Source: Mayfieldus profundus
GTDB taxonomy: Bacteria > Actinomycetota > Thermoleophilia > Solirubrobacterales > 70-9
Assembly: GCA_038040325.1 (NCBI GenBank)
Contig: JBBPIM010000043.1
Span: 1-15,602 of the forward strand
Direction: 5' to 3'
DNA length: 15,602 nucleotides
Below the pieces are notes generated by a model. It was given only the letters and a program-made list of their open reading frames with translations. It was not told the DNA's origin and searched no databases. Positions 1 to 5,823 of the stretch are shown in pieces. The position numbers and the translations under genes are program-made. Each line of letters opens with the position of its first letter. Within the stretch, counting starts at the first letter, position 1.

Positions 1-246
1 TGGCAGTCGTTCTGCGTGCTGCCGGTCGTGCGCTCGGTCGGCGTCCAGGGCGACGAGCGCACCTACGCCTACCCGATCGTGATCCGCGCCGTGACCTCCG
101 ACGACGCGATGACCGCCGACTGGGCGCGGCTGCCCTACGACCTGCTGGAGCGGGCTTCGAACCGGATCATCAACGAGGTCCCGCAGGTCAACCGGGTCGC
201 GCTCGACGTCTCCTCCAAGCCGCCGGCGACTATCGAGTGGGAGTAG
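1..246 (+). CDS. guaA: GMP synthase (glutamine-hydrolysing), C-terminal end, partial
   Basis: Only the last 81 codons are in the window; the reading frame is open from base 1. GMP synthase converts XMP to GMP using ATP and glutamine-derived ammonia, the last step of guanine nucleotide synthesis in the cytosol. The fragment matches the C-terminal dimerisation domain of the family: a segment reading VRSVGVQGDERTY, then TADWARLPYDLLERASNRI, and the very conserved ending SKPPATIEWE. The stop codon TAG ends the gene 27 bases before the stop of the convergent CDF gene. The N-terminal glutamine amidotransferase and ATP-pyrophosphatase domains lie outside the window. Nothing looks damaged. Confidence 0.96.
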   Translation, partial: WQSFCVLPVVRSVGVQGDERTYAYPIVIRAVTSDDAMTADWARLPYDLLERASNRIINEVPQVNRVALDVSSKPPATIEWE

Positions 247-266
247 GTCCCAGCCGGCCTTCCTAA

Positions 267-281
267 CTGGCTGTCAGCCAG
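267..281. terminator. Short hairpin between convergent genes, possible bidirectional terminator
   Basis: CTGGCT (267-272) and AGCCAG (276-281) form a perfect 6-bp stem with a 3-nt loop, between the guaA stop and the last codons of the convergent CDF gene. There is no T tract on either side, so this is at best a weak or Rho-assisted terminator. The position is seen; the function is a guess. Confidence 0.25.
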
Positions 282-927
282 CCTCGCAGCACGCCTCGCC
301 TCGCCAGGCCTCGCGCCCCTCGTTTACCGCGACAGCGGCGATTAGCAGGGCCGCGGCCGGGTCGGCCCACCACCAGCCGAGCAGGGCGTTGGCGCCGAGA
401 CCCGCCAGCAACCCGACCGAGAGGTAGGCGCAGAGCATGTTCTGGCGCCCCTCACTCTTGGTCGCGGAGGAACCGAGGCGCTCGCCGACCCTGGCCTTGG
501 CGGCGGCCAGCAGGGGCATGGTCGGCAGGGTCACCGCCGCGAGCCCAATCCCGACCCAGCTCACCTCGGGATGGTCCGCCGAGATCAGGGTGCGCGCCGC
601 TTCCGCGGCGACGTAGCCGGCGATCACGAAGAAGCTGACGCCGATCAGTCGCTGCGCCCGCAGCTCGGCCGCTGCCGACCCGGCGCGGTCGCCGGCGAAG
701 CGCCAGATGAGGATCGCCCCGGCCAGCGATTCGACCACGCTGTCGGCGCCGAAGCCGATCAGGGCGATCGATCCCGCGGCGAGACCGGCGGCGATGGCAA
801 TCGCCGCCTCGACGGCATGCCAGCCGATGCCCAACCACGCCAGGAACCGGGCACGAGACACGAGCTCCGCGCGTTCGTTGGCGCTGAGTGGCTGAGGCGC
901 CGCCAGCTGAAGCGTGGCGTGCTCCAT
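274..927 (-). CDS. CDF-type cation transporter, short form without the cytosolic domain
   Basis: A 217-residue membrane protein resembling the membrane half of cation diffusion facilitators, which export Zn, Co, Cd or similar divalent metals in exchange for protons. About six hydrophobic segments are visible (near residues 28-50, 53-75, 95-113, 122-142, 165-184 and 187-203). The second contains GFGADSVVES, with D62 and E66 spaced like the metal-site pair of CDF helix II. The fifth and sixth read CAYLSVGLLAG and WWWADPAAALLIAAVAVNEG, a pattern found in actinobacterial proteins annotated as cation transporters. The usual C-terminal cytosolic metal-binding domain is absent; the protein ends in GEACCEAG, whose paired cysteines could bind metal. 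It lies 37 bp after the ZIP gene on the same strand. An ATG start with a TAATCT hexamer 8 nt upstream supports the chosen start. The metal is unknown, and transport in this shortened form is inferred. Confidence 0.8.
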   Translation of the reverse strand: MEHATLQLAAPQPLSANERAELVSRARFLAWLGIGWHAVEAAIAIAAGLAAGSIALIGFGADSVVESLAGAILIWRFAGDRAGSAAAELRAQRLIGVSFFVIAGYVAAEAARTLISADHPEVSWVGIGLAAVTLPTMPLLAAAKARVGERLGSSATKSEGRQNMLCAYLSVGLLAGLGANALLGWWWADPAAALLIAAVAVNEGREAWRGEACCEAG

Positions 928-935
928 AGCCCGAA

Positions 936-941
936 AGATTA
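936..941 (-). promoter_or_regulatory. Candidate -10 element (TAATCT) for a leaderless CDF transcript
   Basis: On the minus strand TAATCT lies 8 nt before the ATG of the CDF gene. It fits the TANNNT-plus-7-to-9-nt pattern seen before seven genes of this window. No Shine-Dalgarno sequence or recognisable -35 was seen. It would allow the exporter to be made independently of the upstream ZIP gene. Confidence 0.45.
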
Positions 942-964
942 GGCGGCTGCGGTCGGTACTCGGC

Positions 965-1684
965 TCAGTGCACGGCGATCAGGCTCGTGGCGTAGATCAG
1001 CGCGAAGCCGGCGACCGTCAACCCGATCCGGTGCCACGAAGCATGGGCATGCGCCTCGGGCAACAGGTCCACCGCGCCCATGTAGATGAAGAAGCCGGCG
1101 TAGACGGAGAGCATGTAGCCGAGGGTGTGGTCGGAGACGGTAATCAGCGAGCCCACGATCGCGCCCAGCAGGGGCGCGAAAGCGTCGATGGTCAGCCAGC
1201 GGCTGGCCAGGCGCCTGTCGCCCGACTGGCTCATCACGAAGCCGACCGTGTTCAGTCCGTCGGCGAAGTCGTGGCTGATTACTGCGATGAAGACGAGGAA
1301 TCCCGTCCCCGCGTCGAGCCCGAAGGCGAGGCCGATGCCCAGGCCGTCGATGAAGCTGTGGATCGAAAGGCCGAGGGCACCGAGCACGCCCACCTGGCTG
1401 TGGGCCTTTGCTTCGGCGGGATCGTCGCGGTGGTGCAGCACCAGCACTCGCTCTGCGAGGAAGAAGGCGAGAAAGCCGACCGCGACCAGGCTCCCGGCAT
1501 CGGCGGGATCGCCGACGTGCTCGACGCCCTCGGGAAGGACGTCGAACAGGGCCACTGCCACGACGACGCCTCCGGTCAGCGCCATCACGGTCGGAATCGA
1601 GTTCGACAGCCGAAATGCCAGCCAGCCGCCGGCGAAGGTGCCGAGGACGGTGAGGCAGGCAAGGGGTATTGCTACGGCAGGCAC
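965..1684 (-). CDS. ZIP-family divalent metal (probably zinc) permease
   Basis: A 239-residue integral membrane protein of the ZIP family, which brings Zn(II) or related metals into the cytoplasm. The two diagnostic metal-binding helices are intact: HSFIDGLGIG (H109, D113) in helix IV and ISHDFADG (H138, D142) in helix V. The loop near residues 84-96 is rich in His and acidic residues (LHHRDDPAEAKAHSQ), as is typical of the variable cytosolic loop between helices III and IV. The end YMGAVDLLPEAHAHAS also fits the family. The start is GTG, chosen because a TAGGAT hexamer lies 9 nt before it and the first residues run into helix I. It is followed 37 bp later by the CDF gene and preceded, 56 bp away, by the M23 gene. 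Family assignment is firm; zinc as substrate is inferred. Confidence 0.93.
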   Translation of the reverse strand: MPAVAIPLACLTVLGTFAGGWLAFRLSNSIPTVMALTGGVVVAVALFDVLPEGVEHVGDPADAGSLVAVGFLAFFLAERVLVLHHRDDPAEAKAHSQVGVLGALGLSIHSFIDGLGIGLAFGLDAGTGFLVFIAVISHDFADGLNTVGFVMSQSGDRRLASRWLTIDAFAPLLGAIVGSLITVSDHTLGYMLSVYAGFFIYMGAVDLLPEAHAHASWHRIGLTVAGFALIYATSLIAVH

Positions 1685-1693
1685 GAGCGCGAC

Positions 1694-1699
1694 ATCCTA
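1694..1699 (-). promoter_or_regulatory. Candidate -10 element (TAGGAT) for the ZIP gene
   Basis: TAGGAT on the minus strand, 9 nt before the GTG start. No Shine-Dalgarno sequence lies in those 9 nt, so the transcript would be leaderless. The expected -35 zone has no TTGACA-like hexamer but is covered by a tandem 11-bp direct repeat, which suggests dependence on an activator. Confidence 0.5.
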
Positions 1700-1720
1700 G
1701 GCGTAAGCCAGGCGTGAGCG
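1699..1720. repeat. Tandem 11-bp direct repeat upstream of the ZIP gene, candidate operator
   Basis: AGGCGTAAGCC (1699-1709) is followed at once by AGGCGTGAGCG (1710-1720), matching at 9 of 11 positions. The pair occupies the -35 zone of the candidate ZIP promoter. Tandem repeats of one helical turn are typical binding sites of OmpR/PhoB-type regulators; a metal sensor is also possible. The repeat is seen; the binding protein is unknown. Confidence 0.4.
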
Positions 1721-1729
1721 CGGCCAGCC

Positions 1730-1747
1730 CAGCTGTCAGGTCAGCTG
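1730..1747 (-). terminator. Hairpin over the M23 stop codon, weak terminator candidate
   Basis: CAGCTG (1730-1735) and CAGCTG (1742-1747) form a 6-bp stem with a 6-nt loop spanning the M23 stop codon. No T tract follows on the minus strand. It may merely slow polymerase or protect the 3' end. Confidence 0.2.
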
Positions 1748-2925
1748 TACTTGTCCCACTGCTTGAGCGGGGTGGTCGGGTCGAGCACCGACCCACCCTC
1801 GTACCAGCCCGGCGCCGACCAGCGCTCGAAATGGAGGTGGCAGCCGGAGGCGTTGCCGCTGTCGCCGAGGTCGCCGATGTACTGCCCGGTGCGCACGACC
1901 TGGCCGACCTGAAGCGGCGAGCGCGACACGAGGTGCATGTAGGCGTGGTCCTCGCCGGAGCCCTTGAGGTCGATCACGATGTAGTTTCCGGCTGCGCCGT
2001 GGTAGGCGTTGTGCTCGACGCGGCCGCCACGCGCCGCGACCAGCCGGCTGCCGCACTTGGCGAACACGTCCTGGCCCTGGTGGCCGCGGCCGGCCCCCAG
2101 CCCGTCACCGTAGGAGTGCGCCACGCGGGCGGGCTGGATCGGGAAGATGTAGCCGTAGACGGCGATGCTGAGGTCGGGCAGCTGGGAGCCTTGGGCGCGG
2201 GCCGCCGCAACGCCGTCGGCTCCGGAGATCCGGAACACGTACCAGCCGCTTGCCGCCGGCCTTCCATCCGAGCCCGTGCCGTCCCAGGAGACGCTGCTGG
2301 TGGCGTTGGGGATCACGCTGGTGGGGAAGAAGGTCTTCACCACCTCACCTGTCGGCGAGACGACGTCGACCCGGAGGTCGTTGGCCGGCAGGGCGCTGGC
2401 GATCACGAAGTTGAGCGTTGCCTGGCGCTTGCCGAAGTAATAGGTCTTGGCGGGGGAGACCTCGGCTTCCACGAGCTGTAGCGAGGCGCTCGAACGGAGC
2501 TGGCTGCGCGGCCGGATCACCAGCTTCTGCTCCGACAGCTCGGAGGCCTGCCCGTAGCCGTCGCGGACCCGGACCTTGCCCCTCTTCGCTCCCGCGGGGA
2601 CGACCGCCTGGGCGGTGGTGTTGGTGGTCGCCGTGACCGGGGCCAGGATGCGCTTGCGCGCTCCCGGGAAGCTGACCTTCTGCACCGCCGCCATGTTGCG
2701 GCCGCTGACCTGGACCATGCCACCCACCGTCGCCTTGCGCAGGCCGACGCAGCCGCTGAGGCAGACCGCGTCGCGGACCACCGGGGTGCCCGGGGCGGCG
2801 GCGCCGCCAACCCCTTCGGCCGCGCTCGCGACGCCCACGCCTGCCGCCAGGAGCGTCACCAGTGTGGCTGTTGTGACCCGTGCGATCGGCCTTGGCCGGC
2901 GCCGGGCGTTGGAGCGTGTCGCCAA
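1741..2925 (-). CDS. Secreted M23 (LytM/lysostaphin-type) metallopeptidase under c-di-AMP riboswitch control
   Basis: A 394-residue exported zinc endopeptidase that probably cuts peptide cross-links of peptidoglycan. Residues 1-36 form a signal peptide (Arg-rich start, hydrophobic stretch near 18-34, AxA-like site ASAAEG). Residues about 45-137 look like an IPT/Ig-type beta domain beginning with a C55-C59 pair. Residues about 155-240 resemble a FlgD-type Ig domain (VSWDGTGSDGRPAASGWYVFRI). The M23 domain follows with all key residues: H282 and D286 in HQGQD, H331 in HAYMH, and H363/H365 in GCHLHFE. The start is TTG at 2923-2925: an in-frame TAA lies ten codons upstream with no ATG or GTG between, and GAAAGAGAGGG provides a ribosome-binding region. 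The riboswitch aptamer ends 13 nt before the start. The ZIP and CDF genes lie downstream on the same strand. Confidence 0.93.
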   Translation of the reverse strand: MATRSNARRRPRPIARVTTATLVTLLAAGVGVASAAEGVGGAAAPGTPVVRDAVCLSGCVGLRKATVGGMVQVSGRNMAAVQKVSFPGARKRILAPVTATTNTTAQAVVPAGAKRGKVRVRDGYGQASELSEQKLVIRPRSQLRSSASLQLVEAEVSPAKTYYFGKRQATLNFVIASALPANDLRVDVVSPTGEVVKTFFPTSVIPNATSSVSWDGTGSDGRPAASGWYVFRISGADGVAAARAQGSQLPDLSIAVYGYIFPIQPARVAHSYGDGLGAGRGHQGQDVFAKCGSRLVAARGGRVEHNAYHGAAGNYIVIDLKGSGEDHAYMHLVSRSPLQVGQVVRTGQYIGDLGDSGNASGCHLHFERWSAPGWYEGGSVLDPTTPLKQWDKYS

Positions 2926-2932
2926 CTGCCCT

Positions 2933-3092
2933 CTCTTTCCACGCCTGCGGAGTTAGCTGTCGGGCTCGCGCTGAAAGAGCTGCGCTACGGACTTCGACGT
3001 CGTCCGATTCGCCCCTTGGAGCCTTAACGGGCTCCTCCGGTTCCTCCGCTCCCCTCCGGCACGGCCGGCGGGGATTCGGCTATTCGGCGCGG
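2933..3092 (-). promoter_or_regulatory. Cyclic di-AMP riboswitch (ydaO/yuaA type)
   Basis: Read on the minus strand, this leader contains the landmarks of the ydaO/yuaA aptamer in the right order: GCCGAAT near the 5' end, CGGAGGAACCG (within 3037-3048), GGGG-CGAATC, a hairpin with GGAC/GTCC arms, GTAG, and the nearly invariant CCCGACAGCTAACTCCG (2948-2964). The outer stem P1 is a 7-bp pairing of CCGCGCC (3086-3092) with GGCGTGG (2939-2945). A side stem GGAGCC/GGCTCC (3018-3035) closes a 6-nt loop. The element binds the second messenger c-di-AMP and is usually an OFF switch; in actinobacteria it often precedes peptidoglycan hydrolase genes. The aptamer ends directly at the ribosome-binding region of the M23 gene, leaving no room for a separate intrinsic terminator, so control of translation initiation is likely. 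Confidence 0.95.
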
Positions 3093-3093
3093 C

Positions 3094-3121
3094 ATTATAT
3101 CCGCGCGCCGGGTCGTCTCGA
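3094..3121 (-). promoter_or_regulatory. Promoter of the riboswitch-M23 transcript
   Basis: On the minus strand there is a perfect TATAAT -10 (3094-3099) and, 16 nt further upstream, TCGAGA (3116-3121), matching TTGACA at 4 of 6 positions. The predicted start point, about 7 nt after the -10, falls at the first bases of the riboswitch P1 stem, which supports both calls. Confidence 0.75.
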
Positions 3122-3123
3122 CG

Positions 3124-3131
3124 TATACCCT
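3124..3131 (+). promoter_or_regulatory. Candidate -10 region of the rplM-rpsI transcript
   Basis: TATACCCT contains two overlapping -10-like hexamers (TATACC at 3124, TACCCT at 3126). A start point about 7 nt downstream would begin the transcript at the first hairpin of the rplM leader. No -35 match is visible. TATCAT at 3171-3176 is an alternative -10. The site abuts the -35 of the divergent M23 promoter. Confidence 0.35.
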
Positions 3132-3135
3132 CACA

Positions 3136-3204
3136 TGCCCGGTCTGGGCACGCGGCGGCGGATGGGCCACTATCATCCGCGGGCCGCGCTCGGCGCCTGC
3201 CCGC
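3136..3204 (+). promoter_or_regulatory. Structured 5' leader of rplM, possible L13 autoregulatory RNA
   Basis: Three consecutive hairpins precede rplM: TGCCC/GGGCA (3136-3150, 5 bp, 5-nt loop), GCGGATG/CATCCGC (3158-3180, 7 bp, 9-nt loop), and GCGGGC-GCGC/GCGC-GCCCGC (3179-3204, 10 bp with a small internal loop and a TCG loop). The last two share two bases, so they may exclude each other. The third is followed by GCGGCTTTTC just before the ATG. Leaders of ribosomal-protein operons are often bound by one of their own products. This does not look like a leader I know, so the role is inferred from position and structure. Confidence 0.45.
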
Positions 3205-3218
3205 GCGGCTTTTCAGCG

Positions 3219-3653
3219 ATGAAGACCTATGTGGCTACACCCGCCGACCGCCAGCGAGACTGGTACGTGGTCGATGCCGAGGGCAAGACCCTGGGCAGGC
3301 TCGCGACGCGGATCGCGGAAACGCTGCGCGGAAAGCGCAAGCCCGAGTACACCCCCCACGTGGACACGGGCGATTTCGTGGTGGTCGTCAACGCGGAGAA
3401 GATCCACGTCACCGGGGACAAGCTCGCCCAGAAGCTCTACTGGCGTCACAGCGGCTATCCGGGCGGGATCAGGTCGCGCACGCTCGGGGAAATGCTCGAG
3501 CGCCGGCCCGAGGAGGTGATTCGCAAGGCGGTGAAGGGGATGCTGCCGCGAAACCGCCTTGCCCGCAGGCAGATCACCAAGCTGAAGGTCTACGCCGGAC
3601 CGGACCACCCCCACCAGGCGCAACAGCCAACACCGATGGAGATCGAGGACTGA
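3219..3653 (+). CDS. rplM: 50S ribosomal protein L13
   Basis: A 144-residue protein of normal L13 length, a component of the large ribosomal subunit that assembles early. The start ATG gives the typical MKTYVATPADRQRDWYVVDA, and the family signature is present near residues 105-132 (AVKGMLPRNRL, then LKVYAGPDHPH). The frame stays open far upstream, but that part has no similarity to L13. There is no Shine-Dalgarno sequence in front of the ATG; instead a strong GC hairpin ends 14 nt before it. The stop TGA overlaps the ATG of rpsI (TGATG), so translation of L13 and S9 is probably coupled, as in the conserved rplM-rpsI pair of most bacteria. Confidence 0.97.
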   Translation: MKTYVATPADRQRDWYVVDAEGKTLGRLATRIAETLRGKRKPEYTPHVDTGDFVVVVNAEKIHVTGDKLAQKLYWRHSGYPGGIRSRTLGEMLERRPEEVIRKAVKGMLPRNRLARRQITKLKVYAGPDHPHQAQQPTPMEIED

Positions 3654-4492
3654 TGGCGGACGAAGAGAAGCAGCAGGACGAGGGCAAGGAGCCTGAGGAG
3701 ACCTCGGAGGAGTCCCCCGAGCAGGAAGCTGCCGACCAGGACGGCAGGGACGACGCCGCCGACCGCGCCGAGGACGCAGCCGTAGAAGCTCCGGAGGAGT
3801 CCTCGGGCGATGAACCTTCCGGCGACGAGCCGGCCGAGGCTGCCCCTGCGGCCGAGGCCAAGACCGAAGAGGGCAAGACCGAAGAGGGCAAGGGCGAAGA
3901 GGGCAAGAAGAAGGGCGAGGAGCTCCCGCCCGGCGCCGAGCTCGACCCGATCAAGCTCGAGGATCAGAAGGATCTCAGCGCCGAGGAGCGCGCCCGTCTC
4001 GAGGCCGAGGCGGAGGAGCGCGCCCGTCTCGAGGCCGCGGTCACCGAGGACCGCAAGGAGGAAGAGCCCGACGCCCCGGCGCGTGAGCTCGCGAAGCTGG
4101 CGAGCGACGCCCGCTACCTGGCGACCGGGAAGCGCAAGCGATCGATCGCCCGCGTCACCCTTACGCCCGGTGACGGCAAGTTCGAGATCAACCGGCGGCC
4201 GATCGAGGAGTACTTCGCCCGGCCGTTGCATCGAACCACTGCCCTGCAGCCGCTTGCCGTCAGCGGCTACGAAGGAACAGTCGATGTGCGGGTGAACGTC
4301 CACGGCGGCGGCATCGGGGGACAGGCCGGGGCTATCCGCCACGCCATCGCCCGCGCTCTCACCGAGGTCGACCCCGAGCTCCGCAAGGACCTCAAGCGCC
4401 GCGGGTTTCTGACCCGCGATGCGCGGGTCAAGGAACGCCGCAAGGCGGGACTCAAGAAAGCCCGCAAGCGGCCCCAGTTCTCGAAGCGCTGA
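3653..4492 (+). CDS. rpsI: 30S ribosomal protein S9 with a long acidic N-terminal extension
   Basis: Residues about 153-279 are a complete S9 domain: YLATGKRKRSIARV at the start, then VNVHGGGIGGQAGAIRHAIARAL, and the basic tail ending KKARKRPQFSKR that reaches toward the decoding centre. S9 is normally about 130 residues. Here about 150 more residues precede it, strongly rich in Glu with Ala, Asp and Lys, and including three KTEEG-type pentads and a duplicated EERARLEAEA unit with heptad-like spacing. The start ATG overlaps the rplM stop, has GAGGA just upstream, and no other ATG or GTG lies near the S9 domain, so the extension appears to be translated. Moderate N-terminal extensions of S9 occur in actinobacteria; this one is unusually long. 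Its role is unknown; it may be disordered, cleaved, or shield the basic domain before assembly. Confidence 0.95.
   Translation: MADEEKQQDEGKEPEETSEESPEQEAADQDGRDDAADRAEDAAVEAPEESSGDEPSGDEPAEAAPAAEAKTEEGKTEEGKGEEGKKKGEELPPGAELDPIKLEDQKDLSAEERARLEAEAEERARLEAAVTEDRKEEEPDAPARELAKLASDARYLATGKRKRSIARVTLTPGDGKFEINRRPIEEYFARPLHRTTALQPLAVSGYEGTVDVRVNVHGGGIGGQAGAIRHAIARALTEVDPELRKDLKRRGFLTRDARVKERRKAGLKKARKRPQFSKR
3860..3904 (+). repeat. Three tandem 15-bp repeats inside rpsI
   Basis: AAGACCGAAGAGGGC occurs at 3860-3874 and 3875-3889, and once more with two changes at 3890-3904. It encodes K-T/G-E-E-G pentads in the acidic extension of S9. The near identity suggests recent slippage or expansion. Confidence 0.9.
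3983..4042 (+). repeat. Tandem 30-bp duplication inside rpsI
   Basis: Two 30-bp units (3983-4012 and 4013-4042), identical over the first 25 bases (beginning GAGGAGCGCGCCCGTCTC), encode EERARLEAEA and EERARLEAAV. The pattern favours a charged helix or short coiled coil between the acidic tail and the S9 domain. Confidence 0.9.
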
Positions 4493-4506
4493 GCGCCGTC
4501 GAGCCG

Positions 4507-5820
4507 ATGGCGCCCGAGCGCAAGCTCTTCGGGACGGACGGGGTCCGGGGGGAGGCCGGATCGTTTGTCACTGCCGAGCTGGCCACCGCGCTGGGTCGCG
4601 CCGCGACGCTGGCCGCCGAGGCAAGCCGTCCCCAGGTGCTGATCGTGCGCGATACGCGCGAGTCGGGCCCGATGCTCGAGTCGGCGCTGGCAGCTGGCGT
4701 GGCCGCGGCCGGCGGGGACGCTCTGCTCGCGGGCGTGCTGCCGACACCCGCCGCTTCGATACTGGCCAGCCGCCACGGCCTCGATCTCGCCGCAGTGGTC
4801 TCGGCGTCGCACAACCCGTTCGCCGACAACGGGATCAAGTTCTTCTCCGGCAACGGCCGCAAGCTCGACGACGCGGCCGAGGCCCGCATCGAGGCGTTGA
4901 TGGACGATCCCGCGCCATCCGACGGCGTCGGGCGGGTGCGCGAGCTGCGCGGGGCGCTCGACGACTACCTGCGCGAGCTGGCCGGGGCCTTCTCACTCGA
5001 CCTGGCAGGGGCCAAGGTGATGCTCGACTGCGCCAACGGCGCCACCCACCGCGCCGCGCCGGCGATCTACCAGCGGCTCGGTGCCGAGGTCGAGGCGCTG
5101 GCTGCGGAGCCGGACGGCCGCAACATCAACGACGGCTGCGGTTCGACCCAGATCGAGCACCTGGCGGAGCGGATGGCGGCGGGCGACGCCGACATCGGCT
5201 TCGCCTTCGACGGCGACGGCGACCGGCTGATGGCCGTCGACGCCGATGGCCGGGTGCACGACGGCGACGAGCTGATCGCCCTCGCCGCCTCGCACCTGCA
5301 CGAGCGCGGGGCCTTGCGCGGCGGCGTGGCGGTGACGGTGATGACCAACTACGGCTTTCACCAGGCGATGAAGTCGGCGGGGATCGAGGTCGCCACCACG
5401 CCGGTCGGTGACCGCTACGTGCTCGATGAGCTGGAGCGGCGCGACTGGAGCCTGGGCGGCGAGCAGTCCGGCCACATCATCTCGATGGACTACGCGCCGA
5501 CCGGCGACGGAATCGCCGCCTCGCTGCTGACCATGCAGGCGCTCGACGGTGCCTCGCTCGCCGAGACGCGCCCGTTCGAGAAGCTTCCCCAGCGCCTCGA
5601 GAACGTGCGCGTCGCCGATCGCGGGGCGATAGAGGGCGCCACCGCCGTTTGGGAGTCCGTGGAACGGGAGAACGCGGCGCTGGAGGGGCGGGGCAGGGTG
5701 CTGGTTCGCCCCTCTGGTACAGAGCCGCTGGTGCGGGTGATGGTCGAGGCGCCCAGCGAGGACGAATGCGCGCAGGTATGCGGGCGGCTCGTTGCGGTAG
5801 TCGAGAAAGAACTCGGCTAG
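4507..5820 (+). CDS. glmM: Phosphoglucosamine mutase
   Basis: A 437-residue cytosolic enzyme of the alpha-D-phosphohexomutase family, close to the usual 445. It interconverts glucosamine-6-phosphate and glucosamine-1-phosphate on the way to UDP-GlcNAc for peptidoglycan. All four active-site loops are present: KLFGTDGVRG at the N-terminus, the phospho-serine loop SASHNPFADNGIK (S101), the metal-binding loop FDGDGDR (D235, D237, D239), the sugar-binding GGEQSGHI (318-324), and the phosphate-binding RPSGTEPLVRVM (401-412). It begins 14 nt after rpsI with neither a clear ribosome-binding site nor a TANNNT element, so it is probably read from the rplM-rpsI transcript. glmS, the preceding step of the pathway, follows 22 nt later. 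Confidence 0.97.
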   Translation: MAPERKLFGTDGVRGEAGSFVTAELATALGRAATLAAEASRPQVLIVRDTRESGPMLESALAAGVAAAGGDALLAGVLPTPAASILASRHGLDLAAVVSASHNPFADNGIKFFSGNGRKLDDAAEARIEALMDDPAPSDGVGRVRELRGALDDYLRELAGAFSLDLAGAKVMLDCANGATHRAAPAIYQRLGAEVEALAAEPDGRNINDGCGSTQIEHLAERMAAGDADIGFAFDGDGDRLMAVDADGRVHDGDELIALAASHLHERGALRGGVAVTVMTNYGFHQAMKSAGIEVATTPVGDRYVLDELERRDWSLGGEQSGHIISMDYAPTGDGIAASLLTMQALDGASLAETRPFEKLPQRLENVRVADRGAIEGATAVWESVERENAALEGRGRVLVRPSGTEPLVRVMVEAPSEDECAQVCGRLVAVVEKELG

Positions 5821-5823
5821 CTC

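Noticed and set aside
2986..3040. tRNA-like look of the stretch with TTCGAC, GATTC and GGAGCC/GGCTCC arms
   Set aside because: No cloverleaf can be drawn; the arms belong to the c-di-AMP riboswitch on the opposite strand.
2880..3218. Possible upstream extension of rplM, including in-frame ATGs at 3135 and 3162
   Set aside because: The added residues do not resemble L13, and the stretch is explained by the riboswitch, two promoters and leader hairpins; MKTYV at 3219 matches the normal L13 start.
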